64,000 nucleotides of DNA. Origin: Pseudomonas sp. FP453. Its GTDB lineage: Bacteria; Pseudomonadota; Gammaproteobacteria; Pseudomonadales; Pseudomonadaceae. The notes under the pieces were generated by a model. That model searched no databases and was not told the DNA's origin. It was given only the letters and a program-made list of their open reading frames with translations. Each line of letters starts with the position of its first letter. Position 1 is the stretch's first letter. A program made the translations under genes and the position numbers. The stretch is taken from assembly GCF_030687495.1 (NCBI RefSeq), contig NZ_CP117435.1:2298501-2362500 (forward strand), given 5' to 3'. Below, piece by piece: positions 18,258-26,896 of this stretch.

Positions 18258-18712
18258 CAGGCGTTCTCCTGCTGGGCCAGGTCGTTGACCGCCGCATGAA
18301 TCGCGTTGTACGTGCCGCAACGGCACAGGTTGACCATCGCCGCGTCGATCTGCTCAGCGCTGGGCTTGGGGGTGTGCTTGAGCAGCGCCGTGGCCGCCAT
18401 CACTTGCCCGGACTGGCAATACCCGCATTGCGCCACCTGATGCTCGACCCAGGCCGCGACCACATGCTTGCCCACCGCATCGGCTTCGATCGCCTCGATG
18501 GTGGTGATTTCACGCCCGACCACGCCGGCCACCGGGGTTACGCAACTGCGCACCACATTGCCGTCCACCAGCACCGAGCAGGCGCCGCACTGGGCCAGGC
18601 CGCAGCCGTACTTGGTGCCGGTCAGGCCGAGGTCATCGCGGATGACCCACAGCAACGGGGTATCGGCATCAGCATCGACCTGATAGGTCGTCTGGTTGAT
18701 TCGTAATTCCAT
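18257..18712 (-). CDS. 2Fe-2S small subunit of molybdenum hydroxylase (IorA-like)
   Basis: Electron-transfer subunit of 151 residues carrying two [2Fe-2S] clusters. The plant-ferredoxin-type cluster is formed by YGCGLAQCGACSVLVDG plus a later Cys, and the second by the four-helix domain with CGYCQSG and NLCRCGTY. It has no signal peptide, as expected if it is carried out with the twin-arginine-exported large subunit. First gene of the three-gene operon that continues with the Mo subunit and the tri-haem cytochrome. The 18713-18866 spacer upstream shows no clear operator. Confidence 0.94.
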   Translation of the reverse strand: MELRINQTTYQVDADADTPLLWVIRDDLGLTGTKYGCGLAQCGACSVLVDGNVVRSCVTPVAGVVGREITTIEAIEADAVGKHVVAAWVEHQVAQCGYCQSGQVMAATALLKHTPKPSAEQIDAAMVNLCRCGTYNAIHAAVNDLAQQENA

Positions 18713-18866
18713 GGCTCACCTGCTGATCGACGGTAGGTGCGGCCTTTATTTGATAGGAAATGCGTTGGCCGCTTAGTGTCGAACTTTAGACCACCGCGCA
18801 AGGGCCATGTGGCCGGCTGTCGTCAAGTCCGCAGGATCAGGCAAGGATTCGCGAGGAATGGGTCAG

Positions 18867-19622
18867 TCAGACAATGTCGTCGATGAGGATATGGTGCTGC
18901 CCCCGGCTACACCGCTCGATACGTGCCTCGACCTTGTACACCGCGCGCAACATCGCCTCGTTGATCACCTCATGGCTCGGCCCGCTGCCCTGGGCCGTGC
19001 CGTCGGCAATCACCAGCACCTGGTCGGCGAAGCGCAGGGCCTGGTTGAGGTCGTGCAGGGCGATAAACACGATGACCTGGCACTGGCGGGCGAGGGCGCG
19101 CATAAAGTTCAGCACCTGGACCTGGCGGTGCATGTCGAGGGCGCTGGTGGGTTCGTCCATCAGCAGCACTTCGGGCTCGCGCACCAGGGTCTGGGCGATG
19201 GACACCAACTGTTGCTGGCCACCGCTGAGTTCGCCGAGGTTGCGAAACGACAGGTCGCGGATGCCGAGGGCGTCGAGCATTTCATCCACCAGCTTTAGCT
19301 CGTCATCGTGCACCACCCAGCCCGGCGCCAGTTGCTTGCGCGCCAGCAGCACCGATTCGTACACCGTCAGCCGGGCACTGGCGTTAAGGCCCTGGGGCAT
19401 GTAGCTGATGCCTTGCACGCCCTGTGCCGAGCCTTGCAGGTTCACCTCACCGGGCCCGTCGATCAGCCCGGCGATGCGCTTGAACAGGGTGGATTTGCCC
19501 GCCGCGTTGGGGCCGACCACGGCGACCACCTGGCCGCCGACAAACCGCGCGGTGCTGACGCCGCGGATGATGGTGCGCGGCCCGTAGCAGGCGCCCACGT
19601 CGTCCAGCTGGATACTTACCAT
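18867..19622 (-). CDS. Siderophore ABC transporter ATP-binding protein (FecE-like)
   Basis: ATPase of 251 residues for ferric-siderophore import. Walker A is GPNAAGKST, the signature is LSGGQQQLVSIAQ, Walker B is VLLMDEPTSALD and the H-loop is IALHDLNQALRFAD. The Ala pair in Walker A (NAAGKS rather than NGAGKS) is a mild variation. The gene overlaps the permease gene by seven bases. Last gene of the apparent operon receptor-binding protein-permease-ATPase. Confidence 0.93.
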   Translation of the reverse strand: MVSIQLDDVGACYGPRTIIRGVSTARFVGGQVVAVVGPNAAGKSTLFKRIAGLIDGPGEVNLQGSAQGVQGISYMPQGLNASARLTVYESVLLARKQLAPGWVVHDDELKLVDEMLDALGIRDLSFRNLGELSGGQQQLVSIAQTLVREPEVLLMDEPTSALDMHRQVQVLNFMRALARQCQVIVFIALHDLNQALRFADQVLVIADGTAQGSGPSHEVINEAMLRAVYKVEARIERCSRGQHHILIDDIV

Positions 19623-20647
19623 GAGTTTTTCTTCCCGCTGAGGATCAGGGAGATAAAGAACGGCACGCCGATCAGCGAGGTGACCACGCCAATCGGGAAG
19701 ATCGCGCCGGGGATCAGGGTTTTGCTCACCACCGAACTGGCCGACAGGATCAGCGCGCCGGTCAGCAGCGAGGCGGGCAGGAAGAAGCGCTGGTCTTCGC
19801 CGATCAGCATCCGTGCGATGTGCGGCCCCACCAACCCGATAAAGCCGATGGTGCCGACAAACGCCACCGGGAACGAGGCGAGCAGGCTGACCATGATCAG
19901 CGTCTGGAAGCGCAGGCTGCGCACATTGATGCCGAAGCTGGCGGCCTTGTCATCGCCCAGGCGCAGGGCGGTGAGGGCCCAGGCGCGCTTGGCGAAGATC
20001 GGCAGGGTAATCAGGATCACCAGGCAGATCACCCCGAGCTTGGGCCAGGTGGCCTTGGTCAGGCTGCCCATGGTCCAGAACACCACGGCGGCGACGGCTT
20101 GCTCGGTGGCAAAGAACTGCACCAGCGCCAGCAGCGCATTAAAGGTGAACACCAGGGCGATGCCCAGCAGCACGATGGTTTCGGCGGTGACGCCACGGCG
20201 CAGGCTGAGGAAGTGGATCAGCAACGCACAGAGCATGGCCATGATGAACGCATTGAGCGGCACCATGTACTGCGCCGCCAGCGGAAACAACGCCACGCCA
20301 AACGCCAGGCCCATGGCCGCGCCGAAGCTGGCGGCGGCGGACAGGCCGAGGGTAAAGGGGCTGGCCAACGGGTTGTTGAGGATGGTCTGCATCTGCGCTC
20401 CGGCCAGGGACAGCGCGGCGCCCACCGCCACGGCCATCAGGGCCACGGGCAGGCGGATGTCCCACATCACCACGCGCACTTGCGGGGCTGCGCTGTCTGG
20501 CGAGAGCAGGGCGCCGAGCACTTCGCTGAGGCTGTAGCGCGCCGGGCCGAGGGCGAGGTCGAGCAGCACGCTGCCCAGCAACAGCACGGCCAGGGCGCAG
20601 AGGATCAGGCGTTTGCGCAGGACCAGGCGGCGGTAGGTCACGGTCAT
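19616..20647 (-). CDS. Siderophore ABC transporter permease (FecCD family)
   Basis: Permease of 343 residues with about ten hydrophobic helices and the FecCD/BtuC signature motifs (LAGAQMQTILNNPLASPFTLG and FIGLVGPHIARMLIGEDQR near the C-terminus; the first is shown only in part). A single permease serves this transporter and probably works as a homodimer. It overlaps the binding-protein gene by four bases (ATGA) and the ATPase gene by seven, so the three are translationally coupled. Confidence 0.93.
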   Translation of the reverse strand: MTVTYRRLVLRKRLILCALAVLLLGSVLLDLALGPARYSLSEVLGALLSPDSAAPQVRVVMWDIRLPVALMAVAVGAALSLAGAQMQTILNNPLASPFTLGLSAAASFGAAMGLAFGVALFPLAAQYMVPLNAFIMAMLCALLIHFLSLRRGVTAETIVLLGIALVFTFNALLALVQFFATEQAVAAVVFWTMGSLTKATWPKLGVICLVILITLPIFAKRAWALTALRLGDDKAASFGINVRSLRFQTLIMVSLLASFPVAFVGTIGFIGLVGPHIARMLIGEDQRFFLPASLLTGALILSASSVVSKTLIPGAIFPIGVVTSLIGVPFFISLILSGKKNSW

Positions 20648-21780
20648 GGCTTGAGGCTCACAGAGTAGCCCGGCTCATACGGCACCGGCAGGAAGCGTTC
20701 GTGCAGTTCGCGAAAGGACGCTTCGGGGTCGAGGTCGGCAAACAGCGTCGGGTGAAACCACTTGGCCAATTGCTGGATCGCCACGAACTGGTACGGGCTG
20801 TTGTAGAACTGGTGCCAGATGGCGTGGAACGCCAGGCTTTCCTGGGCCTTGATCCCGGCATAGGCCGGGCGTTGGGTGTACCACGCCAGTTTGCGCCGGG
20901 CTTCGTTCATGTCTGCACCGGGGCCGACACCCACCCAATGCCCACCCGGCGCGAACGCCTCCCAGTTGGCGCTGGTCACCACCACCTGCGCCGGGTTGGC
21001 GACGATCACCTGCTCGGGGTTCAACTGGCCGAACGTCGTGGGGATGATGCCCTTGGCGATGTTATTGCCGCCGGCCATCTCGACGAACAGGCCGAAGTTC
21101 TCATTGCCGAAACTCAGGCAGCAATCGTCGGTATAGCCGCCGATGCGCTCGATAAACACCGCCGGGCGCGCGGGTTGCTGCGCCGCGATCACGTCCGTAA
21201 CGCGGCGGATCTGTCTGTTGCGAAACGCGATAAACGCCTCGGCCTGCTGCTCCCTGCCGAACAGTTGGCCGAACAGGCGCATGGTCGGCTCGGTGTTGGT
21301 CATGGGCTGGTTGCGAAAGTCCACGTACACCACCGGGATGCCCAGGGCGTCGAGCTTCTCGATATAGCGCGCATCCTCGGTGGCGTGTTGCGCCTCGATA
21401 TTCAGGATGATCACGTCGGGGCGCTGGGAGATGGCTTGTTCGATGTCGAAGGTGCCGTCCTCAAAGCCGCCAAAGGTGGGGATCCTGGCAATGGCGGGAA
21501 ATTTGCGCAGGTAGGCGTTGTAGGTGTCGGGGTCGGACTGGATCAGGTCCTTGCGCCAGCCGACGATGCGTTCGATGGGGTTGTGCGTGTCCAGCGCGGC
21601 CACCAGGTACAGCTGGCGGCCCTCGCCGAGAATCACCCGTTGCACCGGCAGGTTGACCTTGACCTGGCGCCCGAGCAGGTCGGTGACCGTGGTGGGCGCA
21701 GCAACCGCCGGCATGGCCAGTAACCCGGTGAACAACAGCGCCGCCAGGACGTGGCCGCGTCGAACAATCGAAAGCATCAT
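20644..21780 (-). CDS. Siderophore ABC transporter periplasmic binding protein
   Basis: Helical-backbone (class III, TroA/FecB-like) periplasmic binding protein of 378 residues. Signal peptide about 1-28 (cleavage after AVAA|PT). The beginning VTDLLGRQVKVNLPVQRVI and the motif RPDVIILN are family features. Starts MM at 21780. It lies 18 bases after the receptor gene end and is coupled to the permease. The long insert with paired Cys (YTDDCCLSFGNENFG) differs from short FecB proteins and may reflect the ligand type. Confidence 0.9.
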   Translation of the reverse strand: MMLSIVRRGHVLAALLFTGLLAMPAVAAPTTVTDLLGRQVKVNLPVQRVILGEGRQLYLVAALDTHNPIERIVGWRKDLIQSDPDTYNAYLRKFPAIARIPTFGGFEDGTFDIEQAISQRPDVIILNIEAQHATEDARYIEKLDALGIPVVYVDFRNQPMTNTEPTMRLFGQLFGREQQAEAFIAFRNRQIRRVTDVIAAQQPARPAVFIERIGGYTDDCCLSFGNENFGLFVEMAGGNNIAKGIIPTTFGQLNPEQVIVANPAQVVVTSANWEAFAPGGHWVGVGPGADMNEARRKLAWYTQRPAYAGIKAQESLAFHAIWHQFYNSPYQFVAIQQLAKWFHPTLFADLDPEASFRELHERFLPVPYEPGYSVSLKP

Positions 21781-21797
21781 GGGAGCCCTTGCAGGTA

Positions 21798-24158
21798 TCA
21801 GAAATCGACCGTGGCCGAGAGGAGGAGGGTGCGTGGCGACGCCTGGGAGAACGCACCGTAGGAGGCCACGCCGGACCAGTACTGGCGGTCGAACAGGTTC
21901 TGCACCGTGGCGCGGAACGTGGTCGGCCGCTCGGCGATGCGCGTGCTGTAGCGCGCGCCGACATCGATGCGCGTCCAGGGATCGAGGCGTTGGGTGTTGG
22001 CCTGGTCGACGTACTGGCTGCCGGTGTAGATCGCGCCGCTGGTCAACGTCAGCCCGTCGACCCACGGCGTGTCGCATTCGCCCCACAGGTTGGCTTGCAC
22101 CTCGGGTACGCCCACCGGTCTATTGCCGCGGTTGGCGGCAATGCCGGTCTGGGTCAGCTGCGCATCCAGCAGGGTCACGCCCGCGAGCAGGCGCGTGCCG
22201 GGGGCGACTTCGCCAAACAGGTTCAATTCCAGGCCACGGTTGCGCTGTTCGCCCTGCACCGAGAAGCGCCCGGCGGCCAATTCGCCGCTGGGCTTTTCGA
22301 TCTGGAACAGGGCCAGGGTGGACATGAAGGTGCCGTAGTCGAGCTTGACCCCGACTTCATGCTGCCTGGACACGTACGGCGCAAAGATCTCCCCGGCATT
22401 CGCCGCGTTGGACGGCGCCACGTCGCCCTTGCTCAGGCCTTCGAGGTAGTTGTAGTAGAACGCCACGTGCTGCCACGGCTTGAGCACCACGCCGAACAGC
22501 GGCGTGGTCTTGCCGTCGTCGTAGGCCGTGGTCACCGCGCCGGCGCTGTTGTAGTTGTTGGACTGGATGCGCTGTTGGCGCAGGCCCACGGTGACTTGCA
22601 CGCGCTGGTCGAGCACGGACAGGGTGTCGGCGATGGCCACGCCGGACAGCTCGGTGGCGGAGACTTTCGGCGCGTCCGGCTTGGCAATCGACGGCTTGGG
22701 GCGGTCGACGGGGTGGTAGATATTCGACAACACCGAGGTGCCGGAAATAATCCCCCGCGACAGCTCATCGCGATAGCGGCTGGCTTGTACCACAGTGCTG
22801 TGGCTGACCGGCCCGGTGTCGAAACGCACGCGGGCGCCGGCGTCCACCGTGTAGCGCTGCACTTCGAAGCGGTAATAGCCCGGCGTCGAATCGGTGTCGC
22901 CGGCGGCGTTGATGATTTTCGGGGTCTGGTCGGACATGCGCGCCACCGCCGATTTGCCGCCACCGGCGTGGGCGAACAGGGTCAGGTTGTCGCTGAGGTC
23001 ATATTCGCCGCTGAGCAACGCGGATTTGTCGCGGGTGCGCGACCAGCCCCAGTCCTGGCTGACGTTGGTGCGGCCGTTGGCGGCGCTGGGAATGGCCACG
23101 CCGGGGGCGATCAGGAACGGGCGCGACGCGGCGTCGAATTCCTTTCCTCTTCCTGGGAGATCAGGTCCAGGCTGGTGCGCAGGCGTTCACCCTGATAATC
23201 CAGGGACAGCGCGCCAATCCCGACTTCACGGGATTGGTCATCGATCACCGTGTTGCCTTGCTGCACGCCGCCATTGAGGCGCAGGCCGAAACGGCGCTCG
23301 TCGCCAAAGCGGCGGCTGATGTCGATGCGGTTGCCGAGGTGCGAATCCTGGGCATAACTGGCGGTGTAGCGGGTGAGGTCTTCGTCGAGGGAGCGCTTGG
23401 GCACCACGTTGATCACCCCCGCCCACCGCGCTGTTGGGCGACATGCCGTAGAGCAAGGCGCCGGGGCCCTTGACCACTTCGATGCGCTCGGCGTACTCGG
23501 TGAACACGCGGTAGTTGGACGCTACGCCGTACACGCCGTCGAAGGCCAACTCGCCGAGGTTGCCTTCGCCGACCGGGAAGCCACGGATGAAAACCGAATC
23601 GACAATGCCGCCGGTCTGCCCGGTAGAGCGCACTGAGGAATCACGCTCCAGCAAGTCGCCGACGGTGGTGGCCTGTTGGTCCTTGATCAACGCGGCGGTG
23701 TAGGTGCTGACGCTGAACGGGGCGTCCATCACGTCGCTGTTGCCGAGCATGCCCAGGCGCCCGCCGACCGCGACCTGGCCGCCGGAGTACGCCGGTGGCA
23801 GGCTGTCGGCGCGCTGCTCGGTGGCGCTGACGGTGGTTTGTGACAGGGTGACGCGGCGTTGTACCAGGGTGTAGCTGCCGTCTTCGCGCAAGACCATTTC
23901 CAGGCCGCTGCCGGCGAGCAGGCGGGTGACGGCTTCTTCGGTCGAGTAGGTGCCGGACAGGCCCGGGCTGGTGAGGCCTTCGGTGAGGGCGGGGAGGAAC
24001 GACAGAGCGATGCCGGCGTCCACGGCGAAGCTCGACAGCGTGGCGCCTAGGGGGCCGGGGGTGATGTGGTAGGCGTGTAGGGTGACAGCGTCCAACTGCG
24101 CGGCCATGGCGGCGCTGGTGAGGGCCAGGCTGAGCAGTGCGCTGCGGATCACTAGCAT
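21798..24158 (-). pseudogene. STN-type TonB siderophore receptor with two compensating frameshifts
   Basis: FecA/FpvA-type receptor of about 785 residues if repaired. It has a signal peptide, an STN signalling domain (about 28-95: ITPGPLGATLSSFAVDAGIA ... ILV-type end DGSYTLV), a plug and a barrel ending SATVDF. The frame breaks at a C5 run at 23416-23420, where the paralogue at 28172 has one base fewer, and again near 23130-23145 with one base missing. The 300 bases between are still clearly coding in another frame (NVVPKRSLDEDLTRY ... LDLISQEE), so the shifts are recent or are sequence errors. Without repair, a stop falls at 23238. The STN domain implies signalling to the FecR/FecI pair upstream. 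Confidence 0.88.
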
Positions 24159-24192
24159 GGGTGGGGGGCCTGTGGGGTGGGGTTGATGTGTT

Positions 24193-24220
24193 TGCCAGTT
24201 GAGATTGGGAAAAGTATCAG
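24193..24220 (-). promoter_or_regulatory. Candidate ECF-sigma promoter of the STN receptor
   Basis: On the minus strand this reads CTGATACTTTT, eleven bases, then CTGGCA. The identical two blocks with identical spacing lie before the second receptor at 28105-28132. The CTGATAC block starts 62 bases before the ATG here and 67 bases there. Shared sequence and spacing in otherwise unlike leaders suggest a common promoter, most likely for the FecI-type sigma factor nearby. Confidence 0.55.
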
Positions 24221-24244
24221 CTGGGGGTGGTTTTTTTTTGAGGT

Positions 24245-24555
24245 GTACATATCCGTTATTTAGGTAACGGCGGCTTAGGGTTCCGCTCTTACAGCGGGTC
24301 ACTTTTGGAGGGACCCAAAAGTAACCAAAAGGTCCTCGCCCCAACACTCGGCACCTCGCCTAGGCTCGGTGTGCCCGAACGCAGGCTTGAATCCGTGGGC
24401 CGCCGCCACGCGCCATCCATGGCGCGGGGCGGCTAACCCGGCGTCCTGCCGGGTTGCCCACGGATTCAAGCCTGCGTTCGGCCAGCGTGTTTGACGGGGC
24501 GACCCCAGATCAAAAGCAAAAGCGCGGCGGCCTTAGAGCCGACCGGTATTTGTCC
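24245..24555 (+). repeat. Large dispersed repeat, arm A (forward)
   Basis: About 310-base element beginning GTACATATCCGTTATTTAGG and containing several internal palindromes, including CGCGCCATCCATGGCGCG and a duplicated ATTCAAGCCTGCGTTCGG-type inverted segment. Homologous elements occur inverted at 25047-25354 and in the second composite at 36101-36858. Not coding; frames across it are palindromic artefacts. Confidence 0.8.
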
Positions 24556-25022
24556 TGTCGAGCTCGGTTCATAATGTGGGAGCTGGCTTGCCTGCGATGC
24601 AGACACCTCGGTACATCAGAAACACCCAGTTGATGCCATCGCAGGCAAGCCAGCTCCCACAAGTTTTCGCTCTTGATCTCCACCACTGGATTAAAAACCA
24701 GAGCGCGGCGACCTTAAAGCCGACCGGTATTTGTCCTGTCGAGCTCGGTTTAAAATGTGGGAGCTGGCTTGCCTGCGATGCAGGCAACTCGGTACATCAG
24801 GCACACCCAGTTGATGCCATCGCAGGCAAGCCAGCCCCACAAGTTTTCGCTCTTGATCTCCACCACTGGATCAAAAACCAGATCGCGGCGACCTTAAAGC
24901 CGACCGGTATTTGTCCTGTCGAGCTCGGTTCAAAATGTGGGAGCTGGCTTGCCTGCGATGCAGGCAACTCGGTACATCAGACATACCCAGTTGATGCCAT
25001 CGCAGGCAAGCCAGCTCCCACA
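24540..25022 (+). repeat. Three tandem 180-base units, each with a REP pair
   Basis: The start GACCGGTATTTGTCCTGTCG recurs at 24541, 24722 and 24902 (periods 181 and 180). Each unit holds a REP pair (24575-24661, 24756-24840, 24936-25022). The middle unit has lost one base in its right REP (CCAGCCCCAC instead of CCAGCTCCCAC). These units lie between arms A and B of the composite element. Confidence 0.88.
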
Positions 25023-25046
25023 GGGGAACGCGTCAGCTCCAGAGAC

Positions 25047-25354
25047 CCGGTCGGCTACTAGGCCGCCGCGATTTGCTTTTGATTTTGATCTTAGGCGCCC
25101 CGTTAAACACGCTGGCCGGAATTCGGCATGGATTTGGGGGGTAAACCGGCAGGGATGCCGGTTTAGCCGCCCCGCGCCATGGATGGCGCGTGGCGGCGGC
25201 CCCCCAAATCCATGTCGGATTACGGGCACACCGAGCCTAGGCGAGGTGCCGAGTGTTGGGGCAAGAGCCCTTTGGTTACTTTGGGGCTTTTCCAAAGTGA
25301 CCCGCCGTAAGGGCGGAACCCTAAGCCGCCGTTACCGCAGCAACGGATATGTAC
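25047..25354 (-). repeat. Large dispersed repeat, arm B (inverted)
   Basis: Inverted and diverged homologue of arm A, ending AACGGATATGTAC at 25354. Together A and B bracket the tandem REP units, filling the 1.2-kb gene-free gap between the fecR-like gene and the receptor. The right end is only 22 bases from the fecR-like stop codon. Confidence 0.8.
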
Positions 25355-25375
25355 TCACTCCAAAAAAACCCAAGC

Positions 25376-26344
25376 TCAAGCCGCCGAAAGCGTCACCCAA
25401 TACCCACTCAAATGCCCCCTAACAACCACCGGATAAGTCCCCACCAACATATTCAACGCACGCTGCGTATCACCAACCGGAAACGCCCCAGAAATAAGCA
25501 AACCCGCAATCGCCGGATCACACCGCACAACCCCCCGCCGATACCGCGCCAGCTCCGCAACAAAATCCGCCAGGCGCATCTTGTCCGCCATCAACATCCC
25601 CTGAGCCCACGCCCCAACATTCCGGTCAGCAACCTCAACCCCACCAAACGTCTGCGCAGAAAAATCCATACGCTGCCCCGCATTGACCACCAACGGCGCA
25701 CCCTGCCGATTCTCAGCCAACACCACTTTCACCGCCCCCTCCAGCACCGCCAGATAAGTCCGCGAACCCAGTTCGCGCACGGTAAAGCGCGTCCCCAACG
25801 CCTGCATATGCCCCTGGCGCGTACTCACCAGAAACGGCCGCACAGCATCCGCCGCCGTCTGCACCAGGATCTCCCCCTCACGCAACTGCACCAGCCGCTG
25901 CTGGCTATCAAAACGCACATCGATCGCCGTGTCAGTGTTGAGCGTGATACGCGAACCATCGGCCAGCACCAGCTCCCGGCGCTCGCCGACGTGGGTGCGG
26001 TAATCCGCCGTCCACTGCTGCGACTGCGCCAGCTTCCAACCGCCCCAACCGACCGGCATCACCGCCAGCAACAACGCCAGCTTGCCCAGCGCCGCGCGGC
26101 GTTCAGGATGACTTGGACGATCCAGCGCCGACATCGCCAGCGCCGGCGGCAAACCGCCGAGCTTGCTTTGCAGCAACTGCGCCCGGGCCCAGGCGCGGTC
26201 GCGTTCGGGGCTGCTGACCTTCCAGCGCTCCCATTCGGCGCGTTCGTTGGCGCTGAGGTCGTTTTCGCTCAGGCGCATCAGCCATTCGGCGGCTTCTTCG
26301 AGGACGTCAGCGGGCAGCGGCGGTTCCTTGCGCAGGCTGAGCAT
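25376..26344 (-). CDS. FecR-family anti-sigma/sigma regulator
   Basis: Membrane-spanning regulator of 322 residues that relays the receptor signal to the ECF sigma factor. The N-terminal cytoplasmic domain (about 1-85) has the FecR_N pattern EEAAEWLMRLSENDLSANER and the key tryptophans (WERWKVSSPERDRAW). One membrane helix lies at about 86-104. The periplasmic FecR domain (about 115-322) includes HVGERRELVLADGSRITLNT and the LGTRFTVRE segment. The ATG follows the fecI-like stop directly. Beyond its stop lies composite element A/B, which separates it from the receptor it should serve. Confidence 0.93.
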   Translation of the reverse strand: MLSLRKEPPLPADVLEEAAEWLMRLSENDLSANERAEWERWKVSSPERDRAWARAQLLQSKLGGLPPALAMSALDRPSHPERRAALGKLALLLAVMPVGWGGWKLAQSQQWTADYRTHVGERRELVLADGSRITLNTDTAIDVRFDSQQRLVQLREGEILVQTAADAVRPFLVSTRQGHMQALGTRFTVRELGSRTYLAVLEGAVKVVLAENRQGAPLVVNAGQRMDFSAQTFGGVEVADRNVGAWAQGMLMADKMRLADFVAELARYRRGVVRCDPAIAGLLISGAFPVGDTQRALNMLVGTYPVVVRGHLSGYWVTLSAA

Positions 26345-26860
26345 TCATTCCACCAGCATCAGGCACTGCACAAACGCCTGTTTCATGTAGCGTTTGACGG
26401 TGATCAGCGACACGCCCAACTGTACGGCGATGTCGTCGTATTTGAGGCCGTTGAGCTGCGACAGCAGGAACGCGCGCTTGACCAGCGGCGGCAGCGCGTC
26501 GAGCATCGCGTCGATTTCGTGCAGGGTCTCCAGCACCATGAAGTGGGTTTCGGCCGACGGCGCCTCTTGCAGCGGCGCGCTGGCCAGGGCTTCCAGGTAG
26601 GCGCGTTCCAGCGCCTTGCGCTGGTACCAATTGACCAGGATGCCCTTGGCCACGCAGGTCAGGTAGGCCCGTGGCTGGTCGATCACCGTGACCTGGGAGG
26701 CGAGGATGCGCGTGAAGGTGTCCTGGGCCAGGTCCGCCGCATCCATGGCATTGCCGAGTTTGCGTTTGAGCGTGGCGTACAGCCAGCCGTGATGGCCGCT
26801 GTACAGCGCCTCGATTGCGCGCAGGTGCTGGGTGTGATCGGCTTCGAGGATTTCGCTCAT
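26345..26860 (-). CDS. ECF RNA polymerase sigma factor, FecI type
   Basis: Iron-starvation ECF sigma factor of 171 residues. Region 2 (about 10-80) contains LARDTF-like DLAQDTFTRILAS and PRAYLTCVAKGIL; region 4 (about 110-165) has LPPLVKRAFLLSQLNGLKYDDIA and a terminal HTH. The ATG at 26860 is preferred over an upstream TTG at 26869. A palindromic Fur-box candidate lies 17 bases upstream. It is expected to drive transcription of the STN receptor and probably the paralogous receptor at 28172, which share a promoter-like motif. Confidence 0.94.
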   Translation of the reverse strand: MSEILEADHTQHLRAIEALYSGHHGWLYATLKRKLGNAMDAADLAQDTFTRILASQVTVIDQPRAYLTCVAKGILVNWYQRKALERAYLEALASAPLQEAPSAETHFMVLETLHEIDAMLDALPPLVKRAFLLSQLNGLKYDDIAVQLGVSLITVKRYMKQAFVQCLMLVE

Positions 26861-26876
26861 GACGCGCAACCGTGCA

Positions 26877-26895
26877 ATTGAGAAGTATTCCCAAT
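26877..26895. promoter_or_regulatory. Fur box upstream of the fecI-like gene
   Basis: The 19 bases read ATTGAGAAGTATTCCCAAT, a near-perfect palindrome (ATTGAGAA/TTCCCAAT) resembling Pseudomonas Fur sites before iron-starvation sigma genes. It lies 17 bases before the start codon, in the expected promoter region. Confidence 0.55.
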
Positions 26896-26896
26896 G

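Noticed and set aside
24576..25422. Several frames of 120-160 codons across the composite repeat
   Set aside because: They follow REP and large-repeat palindromes, occur on both strands and repeat at 36041-36935; no ribosome-binding site or protein-like composition.
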